A stretch of 18,608 nucleotides of DNA from an uncultured Lachnospiraceae bacterium (GTDB lineage: Bacteria; Bacillota; Clostridia; Lachnospirales; Lachnospiraceae). Positions 1-6,720 of the stretch are shown here, one piece after another. Within the stretch, counting starts at the first letter, position 1; the number at the start of each line of letters is the position of its first letter. The DNA is taken from NCBI GenBank assembly GCA_910588875.1, contig CAJURT010000056.1, forward strand, positions 1 through 18,608. Reading direction: 5' to 3'. Position numbers and translations under genes: made by a program. A model generated the notes under the pieces. The model was not told where the DNA came from, did not search any database, and saw only the letters and a program-made list of their open reading frames with translations.

Positions 1-2
1 AT

Positions 3-1457
3 ATTTTCCGTATTTTCCCGGCTGTGATCTGCCAGAGGCTGATCGAGCAGGGGGAGATGGATACAGGGATTGTGTGCTGCGAGGGTTATGATGATGAGAT
101 TATCACCAAATGCTTTCGCCCTTATGACAATCTGACCATTGCGGTGACACTGAATCCGGACGGGAAGCTGGACAAGGAGATCGTGGCATCCATGTCGGAC
201 AGCCTGACCATGCTTTATGACAGGGAACAGGTGGCAGGAGTTATGAAAGAGCCTTCTTTGCAGATGGTATCCTTTACCATTACGGAGAAGGGATATTCTC
301 TCCGGAATGCGGACCATGAACTGACTCCGGCTGTGGCTGCGGATATGGAAGCAGGGCCAAAGGACTGCAAGACCTTTATGGCGCAGCTGACAGCTATGTG
401 CATTGAGCGGGGACGGGCCTGCAAAAAGCCGCTTTCCCTGGTCAGCATGGACAACTGCTCCCATAACGGGGAGAAGCTGCAGGCAGCTGTCATGGAGATC
501 GCTAAGGCATGGCTGGACAACGGAAAGATTTCCGGGGAGGATTATGAATACCTGGAGGAGAAGATTGCTTTCCCGTGGAGCATGATCGATAAGATCACGC
601 CGCGGCCCCATCCGGTGGTGGAGGAGCAGCTGACCGCGGACGGAGTGGAGGGAGTCAGTCCCTTTGTCACTTCCAAACATACGTATGTGGCGCCCTTTGT
701 CAATGCGGAGAAGCCGCAGTATCTGGTTATCGAGGATCAGTTCCCCAACGGCAGGCCGCCGTTAGAGCATGCAGGGGTGATCATCACCAGCCGGGATATT
801 GTGAACAAGGTGGAGAAGATGAAGGTGTGTACCTGCTTAAATCCCCTTCATACCTGCCTGGCAGTCTATGGCTGCATCCTGGGCTATACCTCCATTGCAG
901 AGGAGACGAAGGATCCCCAGCTGAGCCGGTTTATTGACCGGATGAGCCATGAGGAGGGCATGCCCTTTGTGGTGGACCCGGGTGTCATCAATCCCGAGGA
1001 TTTCCTGAATGAGGTGCTTAAGGAGCGGTTCCCGAACCCCTTTATGCCGGATACGCCCCAGAGAATTGCCACAGATACCTCCCAGAAGCTGTCCATCCGT
1101 TTTGGGGAGACTATCAAGGCTTACATGGCGTCCGCAGACAGAAAGGCTTCGGATCTGAAGCTGATTCCGCTGGTGCAGGCTGGCTGGCTCCGCTATCTGA
1201 TCGGGGTAAATGATGCCGGCGAGGCTTTTGAGATCAGTCCGGATCCACTGCTTCCGGCTATGAAGGAGCGGCTTGCCGGCATGGAACTGGGAAAGCCGGT
1301 TGATAAGGAAAAGCTTCGCCCGGTTCTGTCAGATGCCACGATTTTCGGTGTGGATCTGTATGAGTGCGGTCTGGCAGATAAGGTGAGCGGGTATTTTGAG
1401 GAAATGATGGCCGGACCGGGAGCGGTTCGGAAGGTTTTGGAGAAGTATGTAGGGTGA
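3..1457 (+). CDS. Mannitol dehydrogenase / fructuronate reductase family protein (5' end outside window)
   Basis: NAD(P)-dependent polyol or hexuronate oxidoreductase of the long-chain mannitol dehydrogenase family. The reading frame is open from base 3, and the residues before the first possible GTG start at 24 (FRIFPAVICQ) look like the segment following the N-terminal Rossmann glycine motif, so the gene starts upstream of the window. Visible family features are the SMDNCSHNGEKL segment, the HTYVAPFVNAEKP stretch and a catalytic-type region KVCTCLNPLH that supplies the Asn and His of the family's Lys/Asn/His site. The C-terminal helical domain is complete to the TGA. The closest known role is D-mannonate oxidoreductase (UxuB, reducing D-fructuronate to D-mannonate in hexuronate breakdown), but mannitol or another sugar acid is possible. 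No neighbouring uronate gene is visible, so the substrate stays open. Family assignment is confident; substrate is inference. Confidence 0.8.
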   Translation: MFRIFPAVICQRLIEQGEMDTGIVCCEGYDDEIITKCFRPYDNLTIAVTLNPDGKLDKEIVASMSDSLTMLYDREQVAGVMKEPSLQMVSFTITEKGYSLRNADHELTPAVAADMEAGPKDCKTFMAQLTAMCIERGRACKKPLSLVSMDNCSHNGEKLQAAVMEIAKAWLDNGKISGEDYEYLEEKIAFPWSMIDKITPRPHPVVEEQLTADGVEGVSPFVTSKHTYVAPFVNAEKPQYLVIEDQFPNGRPPLEHAGVIITSRDIVNKVEKMKVCTCLNPLHTCLAVYGCILGYTSIAEETKDPQLSRFIDRMSHEEGMPFVVDPGVINPEDFLNEVLKERFPNPFMPDTPQRIATDTSQKLSIRFGETIKAYMASADRKASDLKLIPLVQAGWLRYLIGVNDAGEAFEISPDPLLPAMKERLAGMELGKPVDKEKLRPVLSDATIFGVDLYECGLADKVSGYFEEMMAGPGAVRKVLEKYVG

Positions 1458-1472
1458 GAATGGAATCAGGAG

Positions 1473-1531
1473 GGATACCCTGTAAGAGGGGGGCAGTGGC
1501 TAGGCCGCTGCCCCCCTCTTACAGGGTATCC
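1473..1531. repeat. 28-bp near-perfect palindrome with a 3-nt loop
   Basis: The left arm 1473-1500 and right arm 1504-1531 are complementary over 28 bp with a single T/C difference (a G·U pair in RNA) and a TAG loop at 1501-1503. The core is G-rich on the left arm and C-rich on the right. It follows the dehydrogenase stop by 15 nt, so it may end that transcript, but neither side has a clear T-run (TATAATTAAAA follows). It is longer than an ordinary intrinsic terminator and could instead be an mRNA 3'-end protector or a mobile palindromic element. Confidence 0.75.
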
Positions 1532-1633
1532 TATAATTAAAAACTTTGCCTTGGATGGGAAGGATTTGATCAAAATTATTCAATCATATGAAAGGATTCA
1601 CAGGCAATAGCGTGATAGGAGAGGGAGGAATCT

Positions 1634-2503
1634 ATGGTAACAATACAGACCGAAAATTTCAGCCTGGAACAGATCTGGCAGTCAGGGCAGTGTTTCCGCA
1701 TGAGACAGACAGAAGGGGTATCGGAGGAGTTTTTTAGGGAACAGATAACGGGCCGGGGGGAGGGCAGAGGGTATGAGATTATAGCAGGGCACCGGTATCT
1801 GGAGGCGTTTTCCCTTGGGGAGAGATGTATGCTTTCCTGCAGCAAAGAAGAGTATGAGGACTTTTGGAAAGGGTATTTTGACCTGGAAAATGATTATAAT
1901 TCTTATATCAGCCGGGTGGATCCCGGGGACGGGTATCTTTTGTCAGCAGCAAGCCTGGGATGGGGGATCCGCATCCTGAAACAGGATCTGTGGGAGACCC
2001 TGGTTTCTTTTTTGATTTCCCAGCAGAACAATATTGTGAGGATTCGGAGGTGTATCAGCAATATCTGCCGGCAATACGGAGAGAAGAGGGTCAGCAGCGG
2101 AGGGAAGGAGTATTATGCTTTTCCCGAACCCAATGCCCTGGCAGGGCTTAAAGAGGATGGGCTTAGGGAATGTAACCTGGGATACCGCAGTAAATATGTG
2201 GTACGGGCGGCCAGAAGCGTGGCATCCGGAGAGACAGATCTGGCCAGGATCTGCGGAATGGGATATCCGGAGGCAAAGGCAGAACTTTTAAAACTCTTTG
2301 GGGTGGGGGAAAAGGTGGCGGAGTGCATCTGCCTGTTTGCCCTGCATCATCTGGAGGCATTTCCGGTGGACACCCATATCAGCCAGGCCATGGAGAAGCA
2401 TTACAAAAAAGGATTCCCTCTAAAACGGTATCAGGGAATCCAGGGGGTGATGCAGCAGTATATTTTTTACTATGAACTGCACGGTGCCGCCACCGACCGC
2501 TGA
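1634..2503 (+). CDS. ogg: 8-oxoguanine DNA glycosylase, OGG1 type (bifunctional glycosylase/AP lyase)
   Basis: Base-excision repair enzyme that removes 8-oxoguanine opposite cytosine and nicks the abasic site. The 289-residue protein has the OGG1 layout: an N-terminal beta-rich domain (about 1-100), then a helical HhH-GPD domain. LISQQNNIVRI at about 128-138 corresponds to the SNNNIARI segment of human OGG1. The hairpin LFGVGEKVAECICL at 221-234 carries the Schiff-base Lys at about 227, and FPVDTHIS at 243-250 carries the catalytic Asp at about 246. The ATG at 1634 is preceded by GGAGGAAT at 1622-1629. The gene is convergent with the MATE gene (97-bp gap) and seems monocistronic. No clear promoter was found in the 102 bp between the palindrome and the start. 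OGG1-type rather than AlkA or MutY is favoured because there is no FeS cluster cysteine set and the NNN-type motif is present. Confidence 0.88.
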   Translation: MVTIQTENFSLEQIWQSGQCFRMRQTEGVSEEFFREQITGRGEGRGYEIIAGHRYLEAFSLGERCMLSCSKEEYEDFWKGYFDLENDYNSYISRVDPGDGYLLSAASLGWGIRILKQDLWETLVSFLISQQNNIVRIRRCISNICRQYGEKRVSSGGKEYYAFPEPNALAGLKEDGLRECNLGYRSKYVVRAARSVASGETDLARICGMGYPEAKAELLKLFGVGEKVAECICLFALHHLEAFPVDTHISQAMEKHYKKGFPLKRYQGIQGVMQQYIFYYELHGAATDR

Positions 2504-2600
2504 CCATGCAGAGCCTGCCTTAGCGATGGGAGGGTACTGCCTTCCTCCTTTGCTTTGCAGGCGGAAAAATTATCCTGGGCGAAACATAGTGGTAATTGGC

Positions 2601-3932
2601 TTATGACGGGAATTCCCGGCATTTCCTGCGGTAAAGGAGGACGGACATTGCCGTGGCAATGCACCAGCCTATGGGCCATGCAGACCAGATGCCCATGGCA
2701 GAGCCTGTCCATCCGGAAAGGAGGAAGGCCAGGACCACCCGCAGAATCAGGTCAGTGAAGGTGGCAGCCATGAAGAATCCCATGGCGCTTAATCCCCTGA
2801 GGATGCCGTCAGCCACCAGCTTGGCGGAAACAGCGAAGTAGAAGGGGGAGATGATCCACAAAAACTGCCGGCCGGCCAGCAGGGCAGCAGCAGATTCTCT
2901 TTCCATGAACAGAAGGAGCAGATATTTGCCCAGGAAGATATACAGGATGCAGAAGGGGATGCATAAAAGCCATACCATTTTCAGGCCGGCGCCAAAGCAT
3001 TCCCGGATGCGGCTGTATTTGTGGGCGCCCATGTTCTGGGCGGAAAAATTGGAGATTCCGTTGCCGATGGTGGTGAAGGAGGTGATAACCAGGCTGTTCA
3101 GTTTCACCGCTGCGGAATACCCGGCCATAACAGAGGCGCCGAAGCCATTGATCACCCCTTGTATCATGATATTTCCCGCAGAGATAAAGCTTTGCTGCAA
3201 AATGCTGGGGATTGCGATGACCAGGATTCTTTTCAGAAGCCCCGTGTCAAACAGGGGAGGCTTTGATTTTACCGGAATTTTGCCAAGCCTTGCCCATACG
3301 GTGAGGACAGCCAGGATGCAGCTGATGCCCTGGCACAGGAAGGTAGCCCAGGCCACCCCTGCCACTCCCATATGGAATGCCTTCACGAACAGGATATCCA
3401 CTGCAATGTTGGAGGTGGAGGATACGGCCAGGAAATAAAATGGGGTTTTGGAATCCCCCAGGGCAGAGAATATCCCGGTTGCGATATTGTAAAAAAATAC
3501 AAAGGGCAGCCCCCATACATAGATGTACAGATAGAGCCGGGAGTCAGCAAATACCTCCCTGGGTGTGCGGATTAAATGGAGCAGGGGGACGCTGCCCAGG
3601 ATACCGGCCAGCATCAGGGCGGCGCAGAGGAGGGCGCTGAAAATACAGGCAGTGGTTACTGCAGTTTTCAGCCGCCCGTATTCTTTGGCGCCGAATAGCT
3701 GTGAGACAATGACAGAGCAGCCCATATTGCAGCCAAAGGCAAAGGCGATGAAAATCAAGGTGATTTCGTAGCTGTTCCCCACTGCTGCCAATGCGTTTTC
3801 CCCGATGAATTTTCCTGCCACTAGGCTGTCTGCGATGTTGTATAGCTGCTGGAAGACAATGCTGCCGAACAGGGGGAGGCAGAACTGCCACAGCACGGTT
3901 TCTGGTTTTCCGGTTGTTAAATCTTTGTTCAT
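2601..3932 (-). CDS. MATE family multidrug/cation efflux transporter
   Basis: Integral membrane antiporter of the multidrug and toxic compound extrusion family (Na+- or H+-driven export), 443 residues, the usual length for 12 transmembrane helices. The N-terminus begins LTTGKPETVLWQFCLPLF followed by FQQLYNIADSLVAGKFIGE, the characteristic TM1-TM2 signature, and GDSKTPFYFL marks the loop of the first bundle. The second half repeats the architecture (IPSILQQSFISAGNIMIQGVI), as expected from the family's internal duplication. The minus-strand ATG at 3932 is preceded by AAGGAGA. It is transcribed divergently from a LysR-type regulator (97-bp gap), a common arrangement in which the regulator controls the pump. 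The substrate cannot be read from the sequence. Confidence 0.92.
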   Translation of the reverse strand: MNKDLTTGKPETVLWQFCLPLFGSIVFQQLYNIADSLVAGKFIGENALAAVGNSYEITLIFIAFAFGCNMGCSVIVSQLFGAKEYGRLKTAVTTACIFSALLCAALMLAGILGSVPLLHLIRTPREVFADSRLYLYIYVWGLPFVFFYNIATGIFSALGDSKTPFYFLAVSSTSNIAVDILFVKAFHMGVAGVAWATFLCQGISCILAVLTVWARLGKIPVKSKPPLFDTGLLKRILVIAIPSILQQSFISAGNIMIQGVINGFGASVMAGYSAAVKLNSLVITSFTTIGNGISNFSAQNMGAHKYSRIRECFGAGLKMVWLLCIPFCILYIFLGKYLLLLFMERESAAALLAGRQFLWIISPFYFAVSAKLVADGILRGLSAMGFFMAATFTDLILRVVLAFLLSGWTGSAMGIWSAWPIGWCIATAMSVLLYRRKCREFPS

Positions 3933-3963
3933 AGAATGTTCTCCTTTTCATGGCTTCCGAATC

Positions 3964-3975
3964 GTATTATAATAC
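3964..3975. promoter_or_regulatory. 12-bp perfect palindrome in the MATE/LysR divergent region
   Basis: GTATTATAATAC is its own reverse complement and carries a -10-like TATAAT on each strand. It lies between the divergent MATE and LysR genes, so it may be a regulator site, a bidirectional -10 region, or both. LysR proteins usually bind a T-N11-A box; this palindrome is shorter and AT-rich, so operator status is only suggested. Confidence 0.35.
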
Positions 3976-3994
3976 CTTTGGAAGGATATGAAAA
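3966..3994 (-). promoter_or_regulatory. Predicted promoter of the MATE gene
   Basis: On the minus strand, a TATAAT -10 (3971-3966) lies 17 nt after a weak -35, TTTTCA (3994-3989). The -10 sits inside the 12-bp palindrome GTATTATAATAC at 3964-3975, a possible operator. Predicted from sequence only; the -35 matches consensus at 4 of 6 positions. Confidence 0.45.
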
Positions 3995-4005
3995 ATATAT
4001 ATAAT
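3978..4005 (+). promoter_or_regulatory. Predicted promoter of the LysR gene
   Basis: TTGGAA (3978-3983), a 16-nt spacer and TATAAT (4000-4005) face the LysR gene. Transcription would begin near 4012, about 18 nt before the ATG. The region is very AT-rich, so alternative -10 boxes are possible. Confidence 0.45.
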
Positions 4006-4029
4006 ATATTGTAGGAATATAAAAATCAT

Positions 4030-4926
4030 ATGGATATTAATTTTGAGTATTATAAAGTGTTCTATTATGTGGCAAAATACGGCAATATGACAAGGGCAGC
4101 TGCGGCGCTGGGGAGTAACCAGCCAAATGTGACGCGCATGATGAAACTGCTGGAGACACAGCTGGGTTGCAGGCTGTTTATCCGCGAGGCCAGGGGGATC
4201 AGCCTTACGGAGGAGGGGAAGGGGCTTTTTTCCCATGTGGAGATTGCGTACCAGCATTTGATGAATGCCCAGAAGGAGATCAGGAGGCAGGATTCCCTGG
4301 AGGGCGGCACCGTGGAGGTGGGGGCGACGGAGACGGCGCTGCATCTTTTTTTGCTAAAGGCTCTTGGGGGATTTAAGGAGAAATATCCTGGGGTGAGAAT
4401 TAAGATCCATAACCATGCCACGCCGGAGACGGTGAGGCATCTGATCAGCGGAAAACTGGATTTTGCGGTGGTTACCACACCTTTTGAGATGCCTAAGACG
4501 GTTTCCTGTGAAAAGGTCTTTGATTTTGAGGATATACTGGTTGGTGGTATGGAATATCGGTATTTGTGCAAAAAATCCTTGGAACTGGAGGATTTTACCA
4601 GGTATTCCTGGATTGGACTGGGCCGGGGAAGTGCGACCTATGAGTTGTACAGGAATTTTCTGATTGAGAATAAGATTGACAGGGAACCGGATATGGAGGT
4701 GGCCAGTTCGGATCTGATACTGCCGTTGATTGAGAATAACCTGGGAATCGGGTTTGTGCCGAAAAAGCAGGCATTGCCCCTCTTGGAGAAAGAGAGGCTG
4801 GTAGACATACCGGTAAGCTTCAGGATTCCCGGGCGCTCTATCCAGATTGCGGCGGACAGGGGGAGAGGGAGAGGATTGGCGGCGGACAGGTTTTACCAAT
4901 ATTTAAAGGGGATAACGGGGATGTGA
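4030..4926 (+). CDS. LysR family transcriptional regulator
   Basis: DNA-binding regulator of 298 residues, the normal LysR length. The N-terminal winged helix-turn-helix covers about 1-60: MDINFEYYKVFYYVAKYGNM opens it, followed by the recognition part (AAALGSNQPNVTRMMKLLE) and the LFIREARGISLTEEG wing. Residues from about 90 form the periplasmic-binding-protein-like effector domain, with VEVGATETALHLFLLKALGGF at its start. The ATG at 4030 fits the conserved family N-terminus although the upstream GTAGGAAT is a weak ribosome binding site. Divergence from the MATE gene suggests that the pump, and the regulator itself, are its targets. It is codirectional with the biotin operon 16 bp before the BirA-like operator, but that operon has its own promoter. 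The effector is unknown. Confidence 0.92.
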   Translation: MDINFEYYKVFYYVAKYGNMTRAAAALGSNQPNVTRMMKLLETQLGCRLFIREARGISLTEEGKGLFSHVEIAYQHLMNAQKEIRRQDSLEGGTVEVGATETALHLFLLKALGGFKEKYPGVRIKIHNHATPETVRHLISGKLDFAVVTTPFEMPKTVSCEKVFDFEDILVGGMEYRYLCKKSLELEDFTRYSWIGLGRGSATYELYRNFLIENKIDREPDMEVASSDLILPLIENNLGIGFVPKKQALPLLEKERLVDIPVSFRIPGRSIQIAADRGRGRGLAADRFYQYLKGITGM

Positions 4927-4941
4927 TTCCTTCTTTTTTTG

Positions 4942-4975
4942 ATTGTTAACTTAATTAGATAAAATGGTTGACAAT
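4942..4975. promoter_or_regulatory. BirA (biotin repressor) operator
   Basis: The inverted repeat ATTGTTAAC (4942-4950), 16-nt spacer, GTTGACAAT (4967-4975) has one mismatch between its 9-bp arms. It matches the known Firmicute BirA operator form, TTGTTAAC and GTTAACAA with a spacer of about 14-16 nt. Its right arm contains the -35 box of the bioY promoter, so BirA bound to biotinyl-AMP would block RNA polymerase. The genes that follow are biotin transport and synthesis genes, which supports the call. birA itself is not in the window. Confidence 0.88.
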
Positions 4976-4996
4976 TTGCGGAGTTTCGGTTATCAT
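4968..4996 (+). promoter_or_regulatory. Promoter of the bioYBDA operon
   Basis: A consensus -35 TTGACA (4968-4973), exactly 17 nt, and a -10 TATCAT (4991-4996). The -35 is inside the right half-site of the BirA operator. Transcription should start near 5003, giving a leader of about 115 nt before bioY. Confidence 0.8.
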
Positions 4997-5018
4997 TTAT
5001 TTACGAAGCATTTAGTGC

Positions 5019-5086
5019 GCGTTTGAAGATTCTTCTCTTAAAATGGCGGCATATGGCCGAGGGGAGGGGATTTTCAGACGCTTTTT
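5019..5086 (+). promoter_or_regulatory. Leader hairpin with U-tract before bioY (possible attenuator)
   Basis: In the 5' leader, GCGTTTGAA (5019-5027) pairs with TTCAGACGC (5073-5081), with one G·U pair. Pyrimidine-rich 5030-5039 can continue pairing with purine-rich 5061-5070, largely through G·U pairs and with one mismatch. CGGC/GCCG (5047-5050 with 5056-5059) closes an inner loop. Five T residues (5082-5086) follow the base of the stem, as in an intrinsic terminator. It could be a second control layer under BirA, or merely a structured leader. No anti-terminator pairing was identified and I know of no biotin riboswitch family. Confidence 0.4.
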
Positions 5087-5102
5087 GGTAAAACCAACTC
5101 AG

Positions 5103-5109
5103 AAGGAGG
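5103..5109 (+). promoter_or_regulatory. Ribosome binding site that selects the bioY start
   Basis: AAGGAGG directly abuts the in-frame ATG at 5110, leaving no spacer. The next in-frame start, GTG at 5119, lies 9 nt downstream of the site, an ordinary spacing, so GTG 5119 is preferred. Confidence 0.65.
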
Positions 5110-5118
5110 ATGTGGAGA

Positions 5119-5709
5119 GTGATTAAGACGAATCAAGAAATAAAAGGGCAGGGCATAAGAAGAAATGAGACAAAAAATATGGTTTATTGTGCCATGTTTG
5201 TAACACTGATTGCTGCTGGGGCATTTATTAAAATCCCGATTCCGGTGGTGCCCTTTACTTTGCAGTATCTGTTTACGATGTTGGCCGGGCTGCTGCTGGG
5301 AGCAAAGCTGGGATGCCTTGCTGTCTGTGTATATATCCTTCTGGGGCTGGCGGGGGTGCCGGTTTTTACCCAGGGAGGCGGGATCGGGTACATATTCCAG
5401 CCGACTTTTGGCTATATTATCGGGTTTGCGGTGGGGGCCTATGTGACAGGGAAGATTGCTAACGGGAAAAAAAATCCGGGGTATATGCGGCTGCTGGTTG
5501 CCAATTTTATCGGTCTGGGTATTGTGTACCTTTTTGGTATGGTTTATTATTATTTCATCAGTAATTTTTATCTGGGAACGCCCATTGGACTGTGGCCCTT
5601 GTTTTTATATTGCTTTCTTCTTGTGGTGCCGGGGGATATCGTACTGTGTATCCTGGGGGCAGTTCTGGGGCGCCGGATGATCCCTGCCATTAGGGCGGAG
5701 AGAATATAA
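5119..5709 (+). CDS. bioY: BioY, biotin-specific S-component of an ECF transporter
   Basis: Membrane protein that captures biotin and hands it through an energy-coupling factor complex. It has about 196 residues and six predicted membrane helices. The family core is clear: FIKIPIPVVPFTLQYLFTM near the N-terminus, AGLLLGAKLG, then GLAGVPVFTQGGGIGYIFQP followed by TFGYIIGF, and a C-terminal VPGDIVLCILGAVLGRR. The GTG at 5119 is preferred because of ribosome binding site spacing; an ATG at 5110 would add three residues. It is the first gene of the biotin operon, 42 bp before the preferred bioB start. No dedicated bioM or bioN follows, so it fits group II ECF systems that share EcfA1A2T, encoded at 10688-13291. 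Expression should fall when biotin is plentiful, through the BirA operator. Confidence 0.95.
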   Translation: MIKTNQEIKGQGIRRNETKNMVYCAMFVTLIAAGAFIKIPIPVVPFTLQYLFTMLAGLLLGAKLGCLAVCVYILLGLAGVPVFTQGGGIGYIFQPTFGYIIGFAVGAYVTGKIANGKKNPGYMRLLVANFIGLGIVYLFGMVYYYFISNFYLGTPIGLWPLFLYCFLLVVPGDIVLCILGAVLGRRMIPAIRAERI

Positions 5710-5738
5710 CAGAGGTTAGGGAATAAATTGCATGTTAC

Positions 5739-5745
5739 GGAGGAG
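5739..5745 (+). promoter_or_regulatory. Ribosome binding site that selects the bioB start
   Basis: GGAGGAG lies 6 nt before the ATG at 5752. The more upstream in-frame TTG at 5728 has no good ribosome binding site, so the start at 5752 is preferred. Confidence 0.75.
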
Positions 5746-5751
5746 ATCAGA

Positions 5752-6720
5752 ATGGATGTCAGGGCATTAGGGGCTGAGGTTTTAGAGGGGAAGATGATTT
5801 CTGCCCGGGAGGCATTGTGGTTATATCAGCAGCCATTAGAAGAATTATGCGGGACGGCGGATGAGATTCGGGAGCATTTCTGCTCCAACCGGTTTGATTT
5901 GTGTACCATTATTAACGGGAAAAGCGGGAAATGCTCGGAGGACTGCCGTTTTTGTGCCCAGTCAGCCCATAACCATACCGGTGCGGCAGAGTATCCTCTG
6001 CTGGGGGCAGAGGAAATCCTGGAACAAGCCAGGATTAATGACGGCCAGGGGGTGCTTCGTTATTCCATCGTCACCTCAGGAAAGGGGCTGTCAGACCGGG
6101 AGATAGGGCAGATGTGTGAGGCAGTGGAGCGGATTCGGGAGGAGACGGGAATCAGCGTGTGCATTTCCTTCGGGCTTTTAAAGGAAGGACAGTACCGCAG
6201 GCTGAAGGAGGCAGGGGCCACCCGGGTTCACAATAATCTGGAGACATCCAGGAGAAATTTTCCCAATATATGCACGACCCACACCTTTGAGGACAAGGTG
6301 GAGGCTATCCGTGCCGCCCAGGCCGCAGGCCTGTCCGTATGCAGCGGCGGTATTATGGGGCTGGGAGAGACGGTGGAAGACCGTATTGATATGGCTATGA
6401 CATTGCGGGAACTGGGAGTTAAAAGCGTGCCTGTCAATATGCTTAATCCGATTCCCGGTACGCCCTTTGGGAAAAATAAAAGGCTGACGGAAGAGGAGAT
6501 GGGGCGGATTGTGGCAGTATACCGTTTCATTTTGCCGGATGCGGATATCCGTCTGGCCGGGGGCCGGGGGCTTTTAAAGGATAAGGGGAGAAACTGTTTC
6601 CTTTCCGGCGCCAATGCTGCCATTTCCGGAGATATGCTGACAACGGCAGGGATCACGGTGGAGACGGATTTGAGGCTTTTAAAAGAACTGGGTTATGAGG
6701 TGAGGCGGCAGGATGAGTGA
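5752..6720 (+). CDS. bioB: Biotin synthase BioB (variant lacking one canonical cluster cysteine)
   Basis: Radical SAM enzyme that inserts sulfur into dethiobiotin, the last step of biotin synthesis. With the ATG at 5752 it has 322 residues, normal for BioB. The SAM-cluster motif CSEDCRFC is at 61-68, after FDLCTIINGKSGK. By alignment from memory to E. coli BioB, the auxiliary-cluster ligands Cys128, Cys188 and Arg260 correspond to Cys137 (SVCISFG), Cys197 (SVCSGGIMGLGE) and Arg267 (IRLAGGRG). The position of Cys97 (RFCMGAAW in E. coli) reads RYSIVTSG, with Ser105 and no cysteine. An extra cysteine, Cys174, lies in FPNICTTHTFEDK. The protein therefore belongs to a divergent BioB class seen in anaerobes, which may hold a different auxiliary FeS cluster. 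Its last 8 bases overlap bioD. A TTG at 5728 is a less likely start. Confidence 0.95.
   Translation: MDVRALGAEVLEGKMISAREALWLYQQPLEELCGTADEIREHFCSNRFDLCTIINGKSGKCSEDCRFCAQSAHNHTGAAEYPLLGAEEILEQARINDGQGVLRYSIVTSGKGLSDREIGQMCEAVERIREETGISVCISFGLLKEGQYRRLKEAGATRVHNNLETSRRNFPNICTTHTFEDKVEAIRAAQAAGLSVCSGGIMGLGETVEDRIDMAMTLRELGVKSVPVNMLNPIPGTPFGKNKRLTEEEMGRIVAVYRFILPDADIRLAGGRGLLKDKGRNCFLSGANAAISGDMLTTAGITVETDLRLLKELGYEVRRQDE

Noticed and set aside
2513..2562. Terminator between the convergent ogg and MATE genes
   Set aside because: GCCTGC/GCAGGC could close a hairpin, but the loop is 38 nt with only weak inner pairing and there is no T-run on either strand.
2851..3438. 195-codon plus-strand frame inside the MATE gene
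   Set aside because: It is antisense to a clear membrane transporter and its product has no recognisable domain.
4926..4941. LysR terminator formed by the T-run at 4934-4940
   Set aside because: No hairpin precedes the T-run, so termination there is not supported; read-through into the biotin operon is possible.
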